Source: an uncultured Prevotellaceae bacterium (lineage in GTDB: Bacteria; Bacteroidota; Bacteroidia; Bacteroidales; Bacteroidaceae). Taken from it: a stretch of DNA of 64,000 nt. A program made the position numbers and the translations under genes. The stretch lies in the NCBI GenBank assembly GCA_946404865.1, contig CAMJFC010000002.1:45446-109445 (forward strand), given 5' to 3'. This document shows positions 26,009 through 35,198 of this stretch, one piece after another. Each line of letters begins with the position of its first letter. Position 1 is the first letter of the stretch. Below the pieces are notes generated by a model. The model was not told where the DNA came from, did not search any database, and saw only the letters and a list, made by a program, of their open reading frames with translations.

Positions 26009-27052
26009 ATGATAGCTCTGCTTCTCCTCGTATTCCTCATGGTCTGCCTCTTCGTGTTCATCGAAGAGTATTTAGGCAGCAGTAGATGGATTTATTTTTC
26101 CTCTGTGGCTGTGATGCTTATACTCATAGCCGCTTTCCGTGTCATTGGCAATGACGATGACTCGGAGAGTTATGTGGAAATGTTTGAGGGATATGAAAAC
26201 GAGATTATCAGCACCCTGACAGAACCTTCATTTACATGGATTTCGTCGGCCATTCACGCTATCGGAGGCGACATACGGCTGCTGTTCCTGGTCTATGCCG
26301 TCATCGCCATCCCCTTGAAATTCATCGCCATCCGCCAACTGTCAGACTATCTGTTTATACCTGTCATGGTGTTTATCAGCCACTTTTTCATCTTGCACGA
26401 CATGATAGAGATCAGGGCGTCGGCCGCAGTGGCGTTTTTCATGCTGTCTATCAAACCGCTATGCGAGGGGCGTAAGGGGAAAGCGGCTCTCTTGATTCTG
26501 TGCGCCATCTTCTTCCATTATTCCGCTCTGGTGCTGTTGGTGATGCTGCTGTTCAGCAACAAACCGCTGTCACGCACGTGGAAATGGTGCCTGTCGCTCA
26601 TAGTTCCTTTCGGATATGTCATCTATTTCTTGAACATTGACGTATTGACCACGATACCTCTCCCCATCATCGGACAGAAACTGGAAGTTTACAAAGAAAT
26701 GAAGGAGCTGGGTGGATTTGAAGAGATATTCGTCTTCAAGAACCCCACACTGCTCATTAAGATGCTTTGTTTCTATCTGTTGATATGGTATGATGAGGTG
26801 GTTAATGAGCACATACCCTATATGCCTCTGCTGACCAAACTGATGGGTATGTCGCTGGCGTGCTTCTTCCTGTTCTCTTCACTTCCCGTGTTGTCGGGCA
26901 GGCTTTATGAGTTGTTCGGCGCCATCGACATCATCACCATCGCCTCGCTGGTGTACCTCTTCAAGCCTGCCTATGCCGCCAAAATCATTGTGATGACTTT
27001 TTGCGTGATTATGATTTTCATGGATATTTTTGTTTACGAATTGATACGATAG
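26009..27052 (+). CDS. EpsG-family polysaccharide polymerase
   Basis: This 347-residue membrane protein with about nine to ten helices has the EpsG pattern: FRVIGNDDDSESYVEMF after the second helix, then SHFFILHDMIEIRASAAVAFF and FFHYSALVLL. EpsG/Wzy-like proteins polymerise exopolysaccharide repeat units on the periplasmic side. It begins 31 bp after the GT2-acetyltransferase and stops 2 bp before the next start. Confidence 0.82.
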   Translation: MIALLLLVFLMVCLFVFIEEYLGSSRWIYFSSVAVMLILIAAFRVIGNDDDSESYVEMFEGYENEIISTLTEPSFTWISSAIHAIGGDIRLLFLVYAVIAIPLKFIAIRQLSDYLFIPVMVFISHFFILHDMIEIRASAAVAFFMLSIKPLCEGRKGKAALLILCAIFFHYSALVLLVMLLFSNKPLSRTWKWCLSLIVPFGYVIYFLNIDVLTTIPLPIIGQKLEVYKEMKELGGFEEIFVFKNPTLLIKMLCFYLLIWYDEVVNEHIPYMPLLTKLMGMSLACFFLFSSLPVLSGRLYELFGAIDIITIASLVYLFKPAYAAKIIVMTFCVIMIFMDIFVYELIR

Positions 27053-27054
27053 AT

Positions 27055-28227
27055 ATGAAAAAGACCCTCATCTGTGCCATCTTGATGGCTTTCTGCGCTG
27101 TCAGCGCAGATGCTGAAATCCCCATTATCGCATACGGGGGTGTATTGCCAAAAGAATCGACCGTGGAACGCTTCCAGGAGTTTAGAAATGCCGGTTTTGA
27201 TGTCAGTATCAGCAATTTTGCCGATTTGCCCACCTCTGCTTTTATCCGGGCTCTGGACAATGCCCAAAAATGTAATGTAAGACTCTTTGCCCTGAGTTCG
27301 GAACTATGGGAATACCCTGAAGCCACCATCATAGCCATCAAGAACCATCCGGCACTGTATGGCTATTACATCTACGATGAGCCCTTTTCCAACCAGATGA
27401 CAGACATGAAGAAGCGCTATGACCGGTTCAGACGCGCCGACAGCTCGAAACCCTTCTACATGAACCTCATCCCCTATTATGACGATGGGCTGCTGCGAAG
27501 AATGCGCATAGCCAACTATCGCGACTACGTAAGAAGTGCCTGCAATACGGGGGTTCCCCAAATCTGTTTTGATTATTATCCCATCACAAAAAGCGGAATA
27601 AGGTCGAAGTGGTACATGAATCTGGAAATCATCAGGAATGAGTCGCTGCGCACCAACCGGCCATTCTGGGCTTTCGCGCTTAGTACGCCACATGCTGACT
27701 ATCCGCAGCCCACATTAGAGATGCTGAGGCTGCAGATGTACACCAATCTGGCCTATGGTGCAAAAGCACTGCTTTATTTTACCTATTGGACCCCCCCGCG
27801 GACGAAAGACTTCATCTTCCGCAACGGCCCTATAGACGTGAACGGGAAACGGACCAAGACATACGATGTGGTCAGGAGCATGAATATGGAGTTGCGCCCG
27901 TTGCTGCCTCTCTTTGACAAGGGCACAGTGACGTCGGTGCAGCATTTAGGCAACCATGTGTCGGAGGGCACGACACCTATGAAGACTGTGCCGTTGAATG
28001 TCAGCCGTTTGGTGGTCTATGGCAGTCAGGGGGCCGTCGTTTCAAACATGAAGGCCGACGGCCATGAGTATCTGGTGGTGGTCAATAAAGATTACAAGAA
28101 ACATCTTGGTGTGCATATCGAGGCGAAAAGCATGGTCGTGCATATCGATAAGACACTGCAGGCGAGAGCTTTGAAAAATGACTATGATCTTGGCGGCGGT
28201 GATATGATTATATTCAGATTGCAATAG
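27055..28227 (+). CDS. secreted TIM-barrel glycoside-hydrolase-like protein
   Basis: The 390-residue protein has a signal peptide (MKKTLICAILMAFCAVSADA) and a barrel fold with FQEFRNAGFDVSISNFADL, a Glu-containing HPALYGYYIYDEPF that is typical of GH42/GH5-like and DUF4434 barrels, and a C-terminal beta-sandwich. The DEP glutamate is a candidate acid/base. The nucleophile is not clear. In exopolysaccharide loci such secreted hydrolases often trim or release the polymer. The ATG at 27055 is chosen because it starts the signal peptide and lies 2 bp after the EpsG stop. Confidence 0.65.
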   Translation: MKKTLICAILMAFCAVSADAEIPIIAYGGVLPKESTVERFQEFRNAGFDVSISNFADLPTSAFIRALDNAQKCNVRLFALSSELWEYPEATIIAIKNHPALYGYYIYDEPFSNQMTDMKKRYDRFRRADSSKPFYMNLIPYYDDGLLRRMRIANYRDYVRSACNTGVPQICFDYYPITKSGIRSKWYMNLEIIRNESLRTNRPFWAFALSTPHADYPQPTLEMLRLQMYTNLAYGAKALLYFTYWTPPRTKDFIFRNGPIDVNGKRTKTYDVVRSMNMELRPLLPLFDKGTVTSVQHLGNHVSEGTTPMKTVPLNVSRLVVYGSQGAVVSNMKADGHEYLVVVNKDYKKHLGVHIEAKSMVVHIDKTLQARALKNDYDLGGGDMIIFRLQ

Positions 28228-28236
28228 CGGGCAGCC

Positions 28237-29460
28237 ATGAACATACTCATCATCACCCATTATCTGCCCTATCCCCTGTCTTCTGGTGGGACTCAGGCTC
28301 AATATAATATGATAGACCGTCTCCGGAAGCGTCATCATATTACGCTTGTCTTTAATGAGGGGAGTGGCAATACGATTGCTGCCATGAAGAAGTTGCAGGC
28401 GTTGTGGCCTGATGTCAGCATCATCGCTTACCGCTATTGGCGGCAGTTGATGTATTGGCGCTTCATTAAGGATAAGGTCAGGCGGGGATACTTAATCCAT
28501 AAGGCGCCTGAAAGCGACACACTGAAGATTGAGCGCGCCCTGAAGCCTTATGGTCAGTGGTTCTCGCCAGACCAGCGACATTTCTTGCGGCGGCTGATCA
28601 AGCGGTTGAAGCCCGACCTCATTCAAGTGGAGTTTTACCAATGCCTGAGGTGGTGTGAATTTCTGCCTTCAGGTATCAAGAAGGTGTTTGTACATCATGA
28701 AATCAGTTTTATCAGGAATGAGCGCTTTCTGAAAGACATCCCTTTGTCGGAGCGTCAGCAACAGTGGATGACGGACGCAAAAGCGACGGAAATAGCATAC
28801 CTCAATCAATACGACAGTGTGATTACCCTGACGGAAACCGACAGAGACATCCTTCTGAAGAATGGCGTTGACAAGCCGGTTTACGTCTCTCCTGCTGCCA
28901 TCTCGGCCACCATCCTTCCATACTCGGAGTGGAAAGGGCATGTGGTCTTCGTAGGCGGTTATGCCCATCTGCCCAACAGAGAGGGGGTTGACTGGCTGAT
29001 GGAGAAAGTGGCACCTTTTCTGCAAACCCCTGTCACACTTCATCTTGTGGGGGCTGGCTGGCCTTCCAAATATGCGGTGTCGAGCCATGGCTTACAAGTG
29101 GTGACGCTCGGTTTCGTCGAACGTCTGGCAGATGTCGTGGCGCAGGAAATCATGGTTGTGCCCTTGCTCACGGGCAGTGGTATGCGCATGAAAATCCTTG
29201 AAGCCGCTGCGATGAGCGTACCTGTGCTGACCACCTCCGTAGGTGTAGAAGGGTTGGCATTCAGGCATGAAGAGTCCTGTCTGGTAGCCGATACGCCTGA
29301 AGAGTTCGCACAAGCGCTGGAACGGCTCATGAGCGACGGTGATTTGCGCAAAAGGATAGGCTGCGGCGCCCACCGTGTTTACACCCAAAACTATTCCGTA
29401 GAGACACTGTCGAAAAAGAGGGAGGCTGTCTATACGTTGCTCTGCGGCAATGATTCATAG
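28237..29460 (+). CDS. GT4-type glycosyltransferase
   Basis: This 407-residue GT-B enzyme opens with NILIITHYLPYPLSSGGTQAQ and contains FVGGYAHLPNREGVDWLMEK, LHLVGAGW and the donor-binding PLLTGSGMRMKILEAAAMSVPVL region. It transfers an unidentified sugar from a nucleotide donor in the cytoplasm. It is the last gene of the 23372 plus-strand run. Its 3' end overlaps the 3' end of the convergent GT4 gene by 31 bp (29430-29460), so part of both stop regions is double-coding. Confidence 0.85.
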   Translation: MNILIITHYLPYPLSSGGTQAQYNMIDRLRKRHHITLVFNEGSGNTIAAMKKLQALWPDVSIIAYRYWRQLMYWRFIKDKVRRGYLIHKAPESDTLKIERALKPYGQWFSPDQRHFLRRLIKRLKPDLIQVEFYQCLRWCEFLPSGIKKVFVHHEISFIRNERFLKDIPLSERQQQWMTDAKATEIAYLNQYDSVITLTETDRDILLKNGVDKPVYVSPAAISATILPYSEWKGHVVFVGGYAHLPNREGVDWLMEKVAPFLQTPVTLHLVGAGWPSKYAVSSHGLQVVTLGFVERLADVVAQEIMVVPLLTGSGMRMKILEAAAMSVPVLTTSVGVEGLAFRHEESCLVADTPEEFAQALERLMSDGDLRKRIGCGAHRVYTQNYSVETLSKKREAVYTLLCGNDS

Positions 29461-30614
29461 CCTTGGAGCGTACGGTTCCATAAGTAGTGTCTGCGCACCA
29501 CCTCGTTGCCGCGGATAGCGATATCGTTGCGCCCGTGTTCATTCTCCATCAATGCCACGCATTGGTCGGCGAAGTCGTGGCTCTCTTCGCTGATCAGGCA
29601 GTTCTCGCCGCTTACCAGTTCGGGTATGGCCTTGGCAATGAGCGGTGTGAGGATGACGGGGATGGCATTCGACATCGCCACGAGCACCTTGTTTTGGATA
29701 CCGGCGGCGATCCGTATGGGAGCGACGGCTAAGCAGGTGTCGGCCAGCATGTTGTCTAAATCGTCAACGAACCCTGTCACGGTGATGTGGTCGAGTTTGC
29801 CCAAAGCCATCACCGAGAGGGTAGGGTCGCCGCCGATGATGTAGAATCGGGCATCAGGCTTCTTCTCTCGTATCAGAGGGAAGATGTCTTTGGCGAAATG
29901 GATGGCGGCATCTTCGTTCTGAAGCGTGTTCATGTGGCCGACGAAACAAATCTTCCCGTTGTCGTACTTCGAAGTCGTTTCGGCTTTACATTCCACCCCG
30001 TTGGTGTGCAATTCCAGGCATGGAAGTGCGTGCCCTTCTTGCCGTTCGAGATAGTCGATGTCTTCTTGTGACACCAATACGATTTTTGGATATCGATACA
30101 CAACATGATGCTCATAGCGTGCTATCAGATTTTTCTCAATGCGGTAAATCGCCTTTTTCAGTATTCCGCCCTTGGCCTTGGCCGAACTGCCGTACATTCT
30201 TGACAGCGCATCGGTCATCTCCACAATGGTTTTTTGCTCCAGTCCGAGTTTCTCGATGTACGGGCACATCCTGGTGAGGTGACTGATATAAAGGTCGGGG
30301 TGTGTTTGCTCAACTATCTTCTTGAACGCTTTCAGGTACTTGGGCGAATAATAATAGCCGCACTGTATGGGCTTGCCTTGAAGCATATAGAGAAACGCGA
30401 AAAAGGCAGAAACCAACGGGTTGCGTTTCACCACATGGATTTGAGAGAATATCTTCATGGCTTCTTCCGTCTGGTCGCAGTTCTTATCGTAGATGCTCAC
30501 CAGAATCAGTTCATGCCCTTGCGCCTTCAAATGCTTGGCAATATTGATGATACGGAGAGAATCGCCTCCCTTGATGGGAAGCGGATATCTTGGTGTAAGG
30601 ATACATATTTTCAT
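29430..30614 (-). CDS. GT4-type glycosyltransferase
   Basis: This GT-B enzyme of about 394 residues has MKICILTPRYPLPIKGGDSL at its start, ICFVGHMNTLQNEDAAIHF, FYIIGGDPT and the donor site LAVAPIRIAAGIQNKVLVAMSNAIPVI. It is related in layout to the gene at 28237 but lies on the opposite strand and stands alone. The ATG at 30614 is chosen over 30638 because it gives the usual GT4 start. No minus-strand promoter is evident. The facing 3' overlap with 28237-29460 is unusual for two full-length genes. Confidence 0.85.
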   Translation of the reverse strand: MKICILTPRYPLPIKGGDSLRIINIAKHLKAQGHELILVSIYDKNCDQTEEAMKIFSQIHVVKRNPLVSAFFAFLYMLQGKPIQCGYYYSPKYLKAFKKIVEQTHPDLYISHLTRMCPYIEKLGLEQKTIVEMTDALSRMYGSSAKAKGGILKKAIYRIEKNLIARYEHHVVYRYPKIVLVSQEDIDYLERQEGHALPCLELHTNGVECKAETTSKYDNGKICFVGHMNTLQNEDAAIHFAKDIFPLIREKKPDARFYIIGGDPTLSVMALGKLDHITVTGFVDDLDNMLADTCLAVAPIRIAAGIQNKVLVAMSNAIPVILTPLIAKAIPELVSGENCLISEESHDFADQCVALMENEHGRNDIAIRGNEVVRRHYLWNRTLQGYESLPQSNV

Positions 30615-30663
30615 GGTAGTGTTTTTATAATAACGCAATCATCATATTTTTTATTGCCATTAT

Positions 30664-30694
30664 TTTGCCATTTACTGCTTTTTCTATAACTTTG
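30664..30694 (+). promoter_or_regulatory. Bacteroidota promoter giving a near-leaderless mRNA
   Basis: TTTG at 30664-30667 and TAACTTTG at 30687-30694 are separated by 19 nt. The ATG of the GT2 gene is at 30699, only 4 nt after the box, about where transcription is expected to begin. Confidence 0.7.
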
Positions 30695-30698
30695 CCGC

Positions 30699-31400
30699 AT
30701 GATAAGCGTTTGTATGGCTACCTTTAACGGGGCAAAATACATAAGGGAGCAGGTCGATTCCATCTTGTCGCAATTGGGAGTCGATGATGAATTGATTGTG
30801 TCCGATGATGGCTCCACTGACGGAACCTTGGACATTTTGCGCGCTTTTCATGATGCCAGGATAAAGTTTTTCAATGGCCCGCAATGCGGACTGACCTATA
30901 ATTTTGAAAATGCCATCAAACAGGCATCCGGCGACTATTTGTTCTTGTCTGACCAAGATGACCTGTGGGAACCGAATAAAGTAGAACGGATGGTGGAGGC
31001 ATTGCAAGATGCTGACCTCGCCGTACACGATGCGTGGATTTGCGACCAGCATGCAGAAAGCACGGGTGTCTCACTGTATGATATGTGTGCTCCGCACAAA
31101 GGGTTTTTCCCTACGCTCTACCATACCACGTATATCGGCTGTTGTACGGCTTTCAAAAAGAGAATACTCAAGAAACTGCTCCCCTTCCCCCCGCATATCG
31201 TGATGCATGACTATTGGATTGGGCAGATGGCCGACCTTTATTACCAAACGACATACATCTCCGACAAACTCATCCGGTATCGTAGGCACGGCGACAATCA
31301 GTCGGCACTTACCACGGGTAAAAGCCCGCTCAATCTCTATCAGAAATTGAGATATCGATGGTGGATTTTTTATTATGTACTGAAGAGGTGCCGGCAGTAG
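30699..31400 (+). CDS. GT2 family glycosyltransferase
   Basis: This 233-residue GT-A enzyme begins MISVCMATFNGAKYIREQVD, followed by IVSDDGSTDGT, FLSDQDDLWEPNKVE (the DxD-type metal site) and a C-terminal RYRRHGDNQS. It is short for the family but has all core motifs. Rhamnosyl- or similar transferases share this pattern, though the donor is not known. It is a single gene with its own strong promoter, flanked by minus-strand genes. The start cannot move upstream because of the promoter, and the first codons are family-typical, so the transcript is probably leaderless. Confidence 0.83.
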   Translation: MISVCMATFNGAKYIREQVDSILSQLGVDDELIVSDDGSTDGTLDILRAFHDARIKFFNGPQCGLTYNFENAIKQASGDYLFLSDQDDLWEPNKVERMVEALQDADLAVHDAWICDQHAESTGVSLYDMCAPHKGFFPTLYHTTYIGCCTAFKKRILKKLLPFPPHIVMHDYWIGQMADLYYQTTYISDKLIRYRRHGDNQSALTTGKSPLNLYQKLRYRWWIFYYVLKRCRQ

Positions 31401-31409
31401 GCATACGTC

Positions 31410-32555
31410 TTATTCGCTTTCTTCCACAGCGTCAGGCTCCTGGATTTCTGCGTCTTTGTCATCTGACGGCTGCTGGACGGGCTCCTTGCTTTCTTCTGTC
31501 TGTTCCTTACTCAACGCCCATAGCAGCGTGCCTATGAACGACAAGACCATCAATCCCAACACCAAGGTCATGCGCTTGGGCTTGCTCTTTTTCAGGGGTA
31601 CGGTGGCTGACTGAATCACACTGAAGGCAGGGGTCTCCTCCTGCACCTTGGCTTTCGCCAGTTCCAGCCGTTGCGCCATCTGTGAGTAGATATTGTAGCG
31701 AAGTTGCATGGTGTTTTCCAAATCTTCCTGCTTGGCCTTATATGACTCAAGTATCAATTCGGTGTTGGAGTCGGCATACGAGGTGTAGCGTAACCGCGCC
31801 TGGTCGTATTCCGTACGGGCTTCGTCGAAGAGTTTCTCCATGTACTCCAAGTCCTGCCTTGCTTTCGTGGTGCGATAGTCGGTGATGAAAGCTTGCAGCG
31901 CATGCTGGACGGAGTCGGCCACCGTGGCGGCTACTAAAGGGTCTTGAGCCGTCACAAAAATAGAGATGACATCGGTTTTCTTGTCAACGGAGCAATTGAT
32001 CATACCCTTGATTTTCCGTGCTACCCTGTCCTGCTCTTTGGTCAGGTGGAAGGGATTCACGTCCTGGCGTGGGTCGAGCGTGCTCTTTCCTTTCGCATCG
32101 TCATCATCACTGCTTGACAGCAATGAAGAAACCCACCCGATGACTTTCCACCACCAAGCCTCTTTCTGCTGGTGTGCCAGATATTCATAGAGGGTGGTGT
32201 TTTGCTCGCCCTCTATCGTCTTGACCTGCATATTCCATAGTGGGATGACAAAATCATTCGACGCGCAGATGTCGGGATACATCTTCGGGTAGAATGCGTC
32301 GTTGGTCTTGTTTGAGCCGTTGAGGTTGATGCCCACCATCGATGCCAGCGAGTTGATTTCGCCGCCTAAACCGCTATGCCCGGTCTCAGGAGCCAGTTTC
32401 ACACCGGTGGTGTATTCCTTGGGCATGCTGAATCCCATGACCAGTCCGATGACGAGCGCCACGCCGGCGGTCTTGAAAAACGACCTTTTGCGTTTCTTGA
32501 TGAGTTTCAGTATGCTTCCTATGTCAATAACCTTCTTCTCCATGCCGGGTTTCAT
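31410..32555 (-). CDS. Wzz-like chain-length determinant protein
   Basis: The 381-residue inner-membrane protein has two flanking membrane helices (about 28-46 and 331-350). A long periplasmic, partly coiled-coil region (about 230-300) contains MEKLFDEARTEYDQARLRYT. The start MEKKVIDIGSILKLIKKRKR is typical of Wzz. It controls polymer length together with the outer-membrane exporter upstream. The ATG at 32555 overlaps the exporter stop (ATGA), which supports MKPGMEKK over the later ATG. The C-terminus is acidic and low-complexity. Confidence 0.85.
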   Translation of the reverse strand: MKPGMEKKVIDIGSILKLIKKRKRSFFKTAGVALVIGLVMGFSMPKEYTTGVKLAPETGHSGLGGEINSLASMVGINLNGSNKTNDAFYPKMYPDICASNDFVIPLWNMQVKTIEGEQNTTLYEYLAHQQKEAWWWKVIGWVSSLLSSSDDDDAKGKSTLDPRQDVNPFHLTKEQDRVARKIKGMINCSVDKKTDVISIFVTAQDPLVAATVADSVQHALQAFITDYRTTKARQDLEYMEKLFDEARTEYDQARLRYTSYADSNTELILESYKAKQEDLENTMQLRYNIYSQMAQRLELAKAKVQEETPAFSVIQSATVPLKKSKPKRMTLVLGLMVLSFIGTLLWALSKEQTEESKEPVQQPSDDKDAEIQEPDAVEESE

Positions 32556-35179
32556 TTAATGATGTTAGCTATTGTGGCGATGATGGCAGCCAGCGAACCT
32601 ACCGATGTGGCGATGCTCAGTGTCTGCTGCAACGAGGTGGTGTTGATGGGCTTGTCGGGCACCACAATCTGGCATCCGGGCATGGGTTTGGCGTTGTGTC
32701 CGGCCTTGGCCACGGTGCCGTTCATGTAGATGATGTAGGTCTGGCTCTTCTTGGCCTTGCTTGAGAATCCGCCGGCCTGGTCGATGTAGTAACTCACACT
32801 CTTGCCTTTGCGGTATGCCACGGTGTTGGGATACATCACCGCACCGTTGATTTTCACCGTTCCGTTATATTGCGGCACGACGATGCGGTCGCCCTCGCGC
32901 AGCACGATATCCTCGCGCCCGCCGGGGTTGGCCAGGGCTTTGTCCAGTTCGATACCAACGGGATAGGTGGCGGGAATCTCGTATTTGCGCATCGATTGTG
33001 CGTTCTGTCCACCGTTCTGCTGTTGTTGCATCTGTGCCACGGCACCAGCGTTGCCTGACTTAATCATCAGTTCCACCAGATTAGTCTCATACTGCTCACG
33101 CTCTTTCTTCAGGGCTTGTTCCATACTCATCCGCTCCTCTTCGTTGGGGCGGCGTTCCAACCGGGCACCTTCTACGTAGGCCAGGTTGTTCAGTCCGCCG
33201 GCGGCGCGGATGGCGTCGCTCAGCCGGGCGTTCTGCTTCGACAGGGTGTAGGTGCCGCTGAAGAGCACTTCACCGTCAACTGTGATGTTTTGCTGTTCGT
33301 GCGAGCCGGGGCTCTTGCGCACATACACTTCATCGAACGGTTGGAGGACGAAACCTTGCTCGCCGTCAATCACGAATCCGTCTTTTAATGAAAGACTGAA
33401 ATTTTGTGCCACCAACGTGTCGGTGGTGAGTGCTGAAGGGTTGGTGATGCGGCGCGACACATCCACTTTCACGGTCGAGGCGTTGTCTTTCAGTCCGCCC
33501 GCTTGCAGGATAAAGTCTTCGAGGGTTTGGTTGTGCGCATATTTATAGATACCGGGATAATAGACCTCGCCGTGGATGGTGATGGTCTGCTCCTGCATCA
33601 TGTCGCTCTTGGTGGGGATGAAAAGCACATCGTTGGGACGAAGGGGGATGTCGGCCACGCGGCCGTCGAGGATACCTTGCACATCCACGGGCAGCACTTC
33701 GAGTGAACGGTCAGGGCGCATGCGGTGCATCACGGCATGGTCGGTGAAGGCCTCCTCGGTCAGTCCCTCGCTGTTTTGGATGAGTGAGCGCACACTGGTG
33801 ATGGCACCACCCACCTGGTACATGCCCGGACGGAACACGGCGCCTTTGATTTCCACCATATTCTCATAGCGCTGGATGATGCTGTCAACGCTTACAGAGT
33901 CCTCGTCGTTCATGTTGAATGTGCTCATGTCAAACTCGCCCACGTTATAGATGGAGAACTGCCGTCCTGTTTTCCTGACCACACGCACGCTACTCTTGTA
34001 TGCATCGCCGGTGAATCCGCCTGCGTATTTGAGCAGGGTGGAAAGGCTCTCGTTCTTGCGCATCTCATACCACATGGGTCGTTTCACCTTTCCGGTGATG
34101 TTGACCAGACAGTCGTAGCTGCCCACCATAATCACATCGTTGTCGGCCAACCGCACATTGCCGCTCAGTCGTCCGTTGAGGATATAGTCATACACATCAA
34201 CGGTGCTCACCAATTGGTTGTTGCGATAGACTTTGATGTTGCGCAGTGTGCCCAGTTCGCTCGGACCGCCTGCCATATAAAGGGCGTGGAACACCGAGGC
34301 GAAGGCGGAGAGGGTGTAGGTGCCGGGGGCTTTCACCTCGCCGAACACATTGACCATGATGGTACGCGTCTGTCCCACGGTCAGTTTGATTTGTGAACTC
34401 TGGTAACGGCGGCCTAATTGCGAGCGCAGTTGGGCGTTGGCCTGTTCCACGGTCAGTCCCGACAGACTCACGGGGCCGTACCCTTCGATGGTGACGGTGC
34501 CGTCGGGCGAGATGGTGGCTTCGATGGTCTTCTGCGAGGCACCGAAGATATCGATATACACCGCATCGCCTGGGCCGAGACGGTAGCCGGCCGGTGTGGC
34601 GATGTTCATATTGGGTTCGAACGAAAGGTTTTTCTTGTTGAAGATGTCGCGGCCGAACACTTTCTTCTTGTCTTTCTGCATCTTCTTCATTAGATTCAGA
34701 TACATCTGGGCGGTGTCGGCGGGAAGGAAGTCGTTCAACTCGTCTTCAAACTCGGCAAACTCCGGGTCGTCTTCGTTGTAGGTACGCGGACCTACAACCC
34801 CTTCACGCACACGGTAGGATGAGCGACTGTCGGCATCGTAGTCGCTGAAACGGTCCAACTGCGGACTGTTGGCCGCGTTGCCGTTGGTGTTGGTGTTGCC
34901 GCTGCGCGAGCGGTCGCCACTCTGCCGTTGGGTGTCGTTGGAGAGCACGCCGAGCGCCTGGTCTTTCGACATCCGCTCGAATTTTTTCCTCACACGCCGT
35001 ATCTGCGTGATGTCAACGCCTCGCTGCATCAGTTTCGTGACGATTTGCTGTTGCGAGGTGCCGTCTTCATGCTCTTTGATGACGAATTTGATGACCTGGT
35101 CGTCGGTCATCGACGATTGGGCCATCATGCTGACAGATGCCAACAGTGCGAACAGGATGAATATAATCTGTTTTTTCAT
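32552..35179 (-). CDS. SLBB-domain polysaccharide export protein (Wza-like)
   Basis: The 875-residue protein has a signal peptide (MKKQIIFILFALLASVSMMA). A charged N-terminal helical part (about 20-165) is followed by a Poly_export domain (about 195-280: GYRLGPGDAVYIDIFGASQ, SPDGTVTIEGYGPVSLSG). Several SLBB domains follow, recognisable by NVFGEVKAPGTYTLSAFASV, ITIHGEVYYPGIYKYAHNQT, ITVDGEVLFSGTYTLSKQNA and VKINGAVMYPNTVAYRKGKS. It is much longer than E. coli Wza, as is usual in Bacteroidota. It forms the outer-membrane exit for the polymer, and wzz follows with overlapping codons. Confidence 0.9.
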   Translation of the reverse strand: MKKQIIFILFALLASVSMMAQSSMTDDQVIKFVIKEHEDGTSQQQIVTKLMQRGVDITQIRRVRKKFERMSKDQALGVLSNDTQRQSGDRSRSGNTNTNGNAANSPQLDRFSDYDADSRSSYRVREGVVGPRTYNEDDPEFAEFEDELNDFLPADTAQMYLNLMKKMQKDKKKVFGRDIFNKKNLSFEPNMNIATPAGYRLGPGDAVYIDIFGASQKTIEATISPDGTVTIEGYGPVSLSGLTVEQANAQLRSQLGRRYQSSQIKLTVGQTRTIMVNVFGEVKAPGTYTLSAFASVFHALYMAGGPSELGTLRNIKVYRNNQLVSTVDVYDYILNGRLSGNVRLADNDVIMVGSYDCLVNITGKVKRPMWYEMRKNESLSTLLKYAGGFTGDAYKSSVRVVRKTGRQFSIYNVGEFDMSTFNMNDEDSVSVDSIIQRYENMVEIKGAVFRPGMYQVGGAITSVRSLIQNSEGLTEEAFTDHAVMHRMRPDRSLEVLPVDVQGILDGRVADIPLRPNDVLFIPTKSDMMQEQTITIHGEVYYPGIYKYAHNQTLEDFILQAGGLKDNASTVKVDVSRRITNPSALTTDTLVAQNFSLSLKDGFVIDGEQGFVLQPFDEVYVRKSPGSHEQQNITVDGEVLFSGTYTLSKQNARLSDAIRAAGGLNNLAYVEGARLERRPNEEERMSMEQALKKEREQYETNLVELMIKSGNAGAVAQMQQQQNGGQNAQSMRKYEIPATYPVGIELDKALANPGGREDIVLREGDRIVVPQYNGTVKINGAVMYPNTVAYRKGKSVSYYIDQAGGFSSKAKKSQTYIIYMNGTVAKAGHNAKPMPGCQIVVPDKPINTTSLQQTLSIATSVGSLAAIIATIANIIK

Positions 35180-35198
35180 AATCTGTGTGGGCGTAAGT

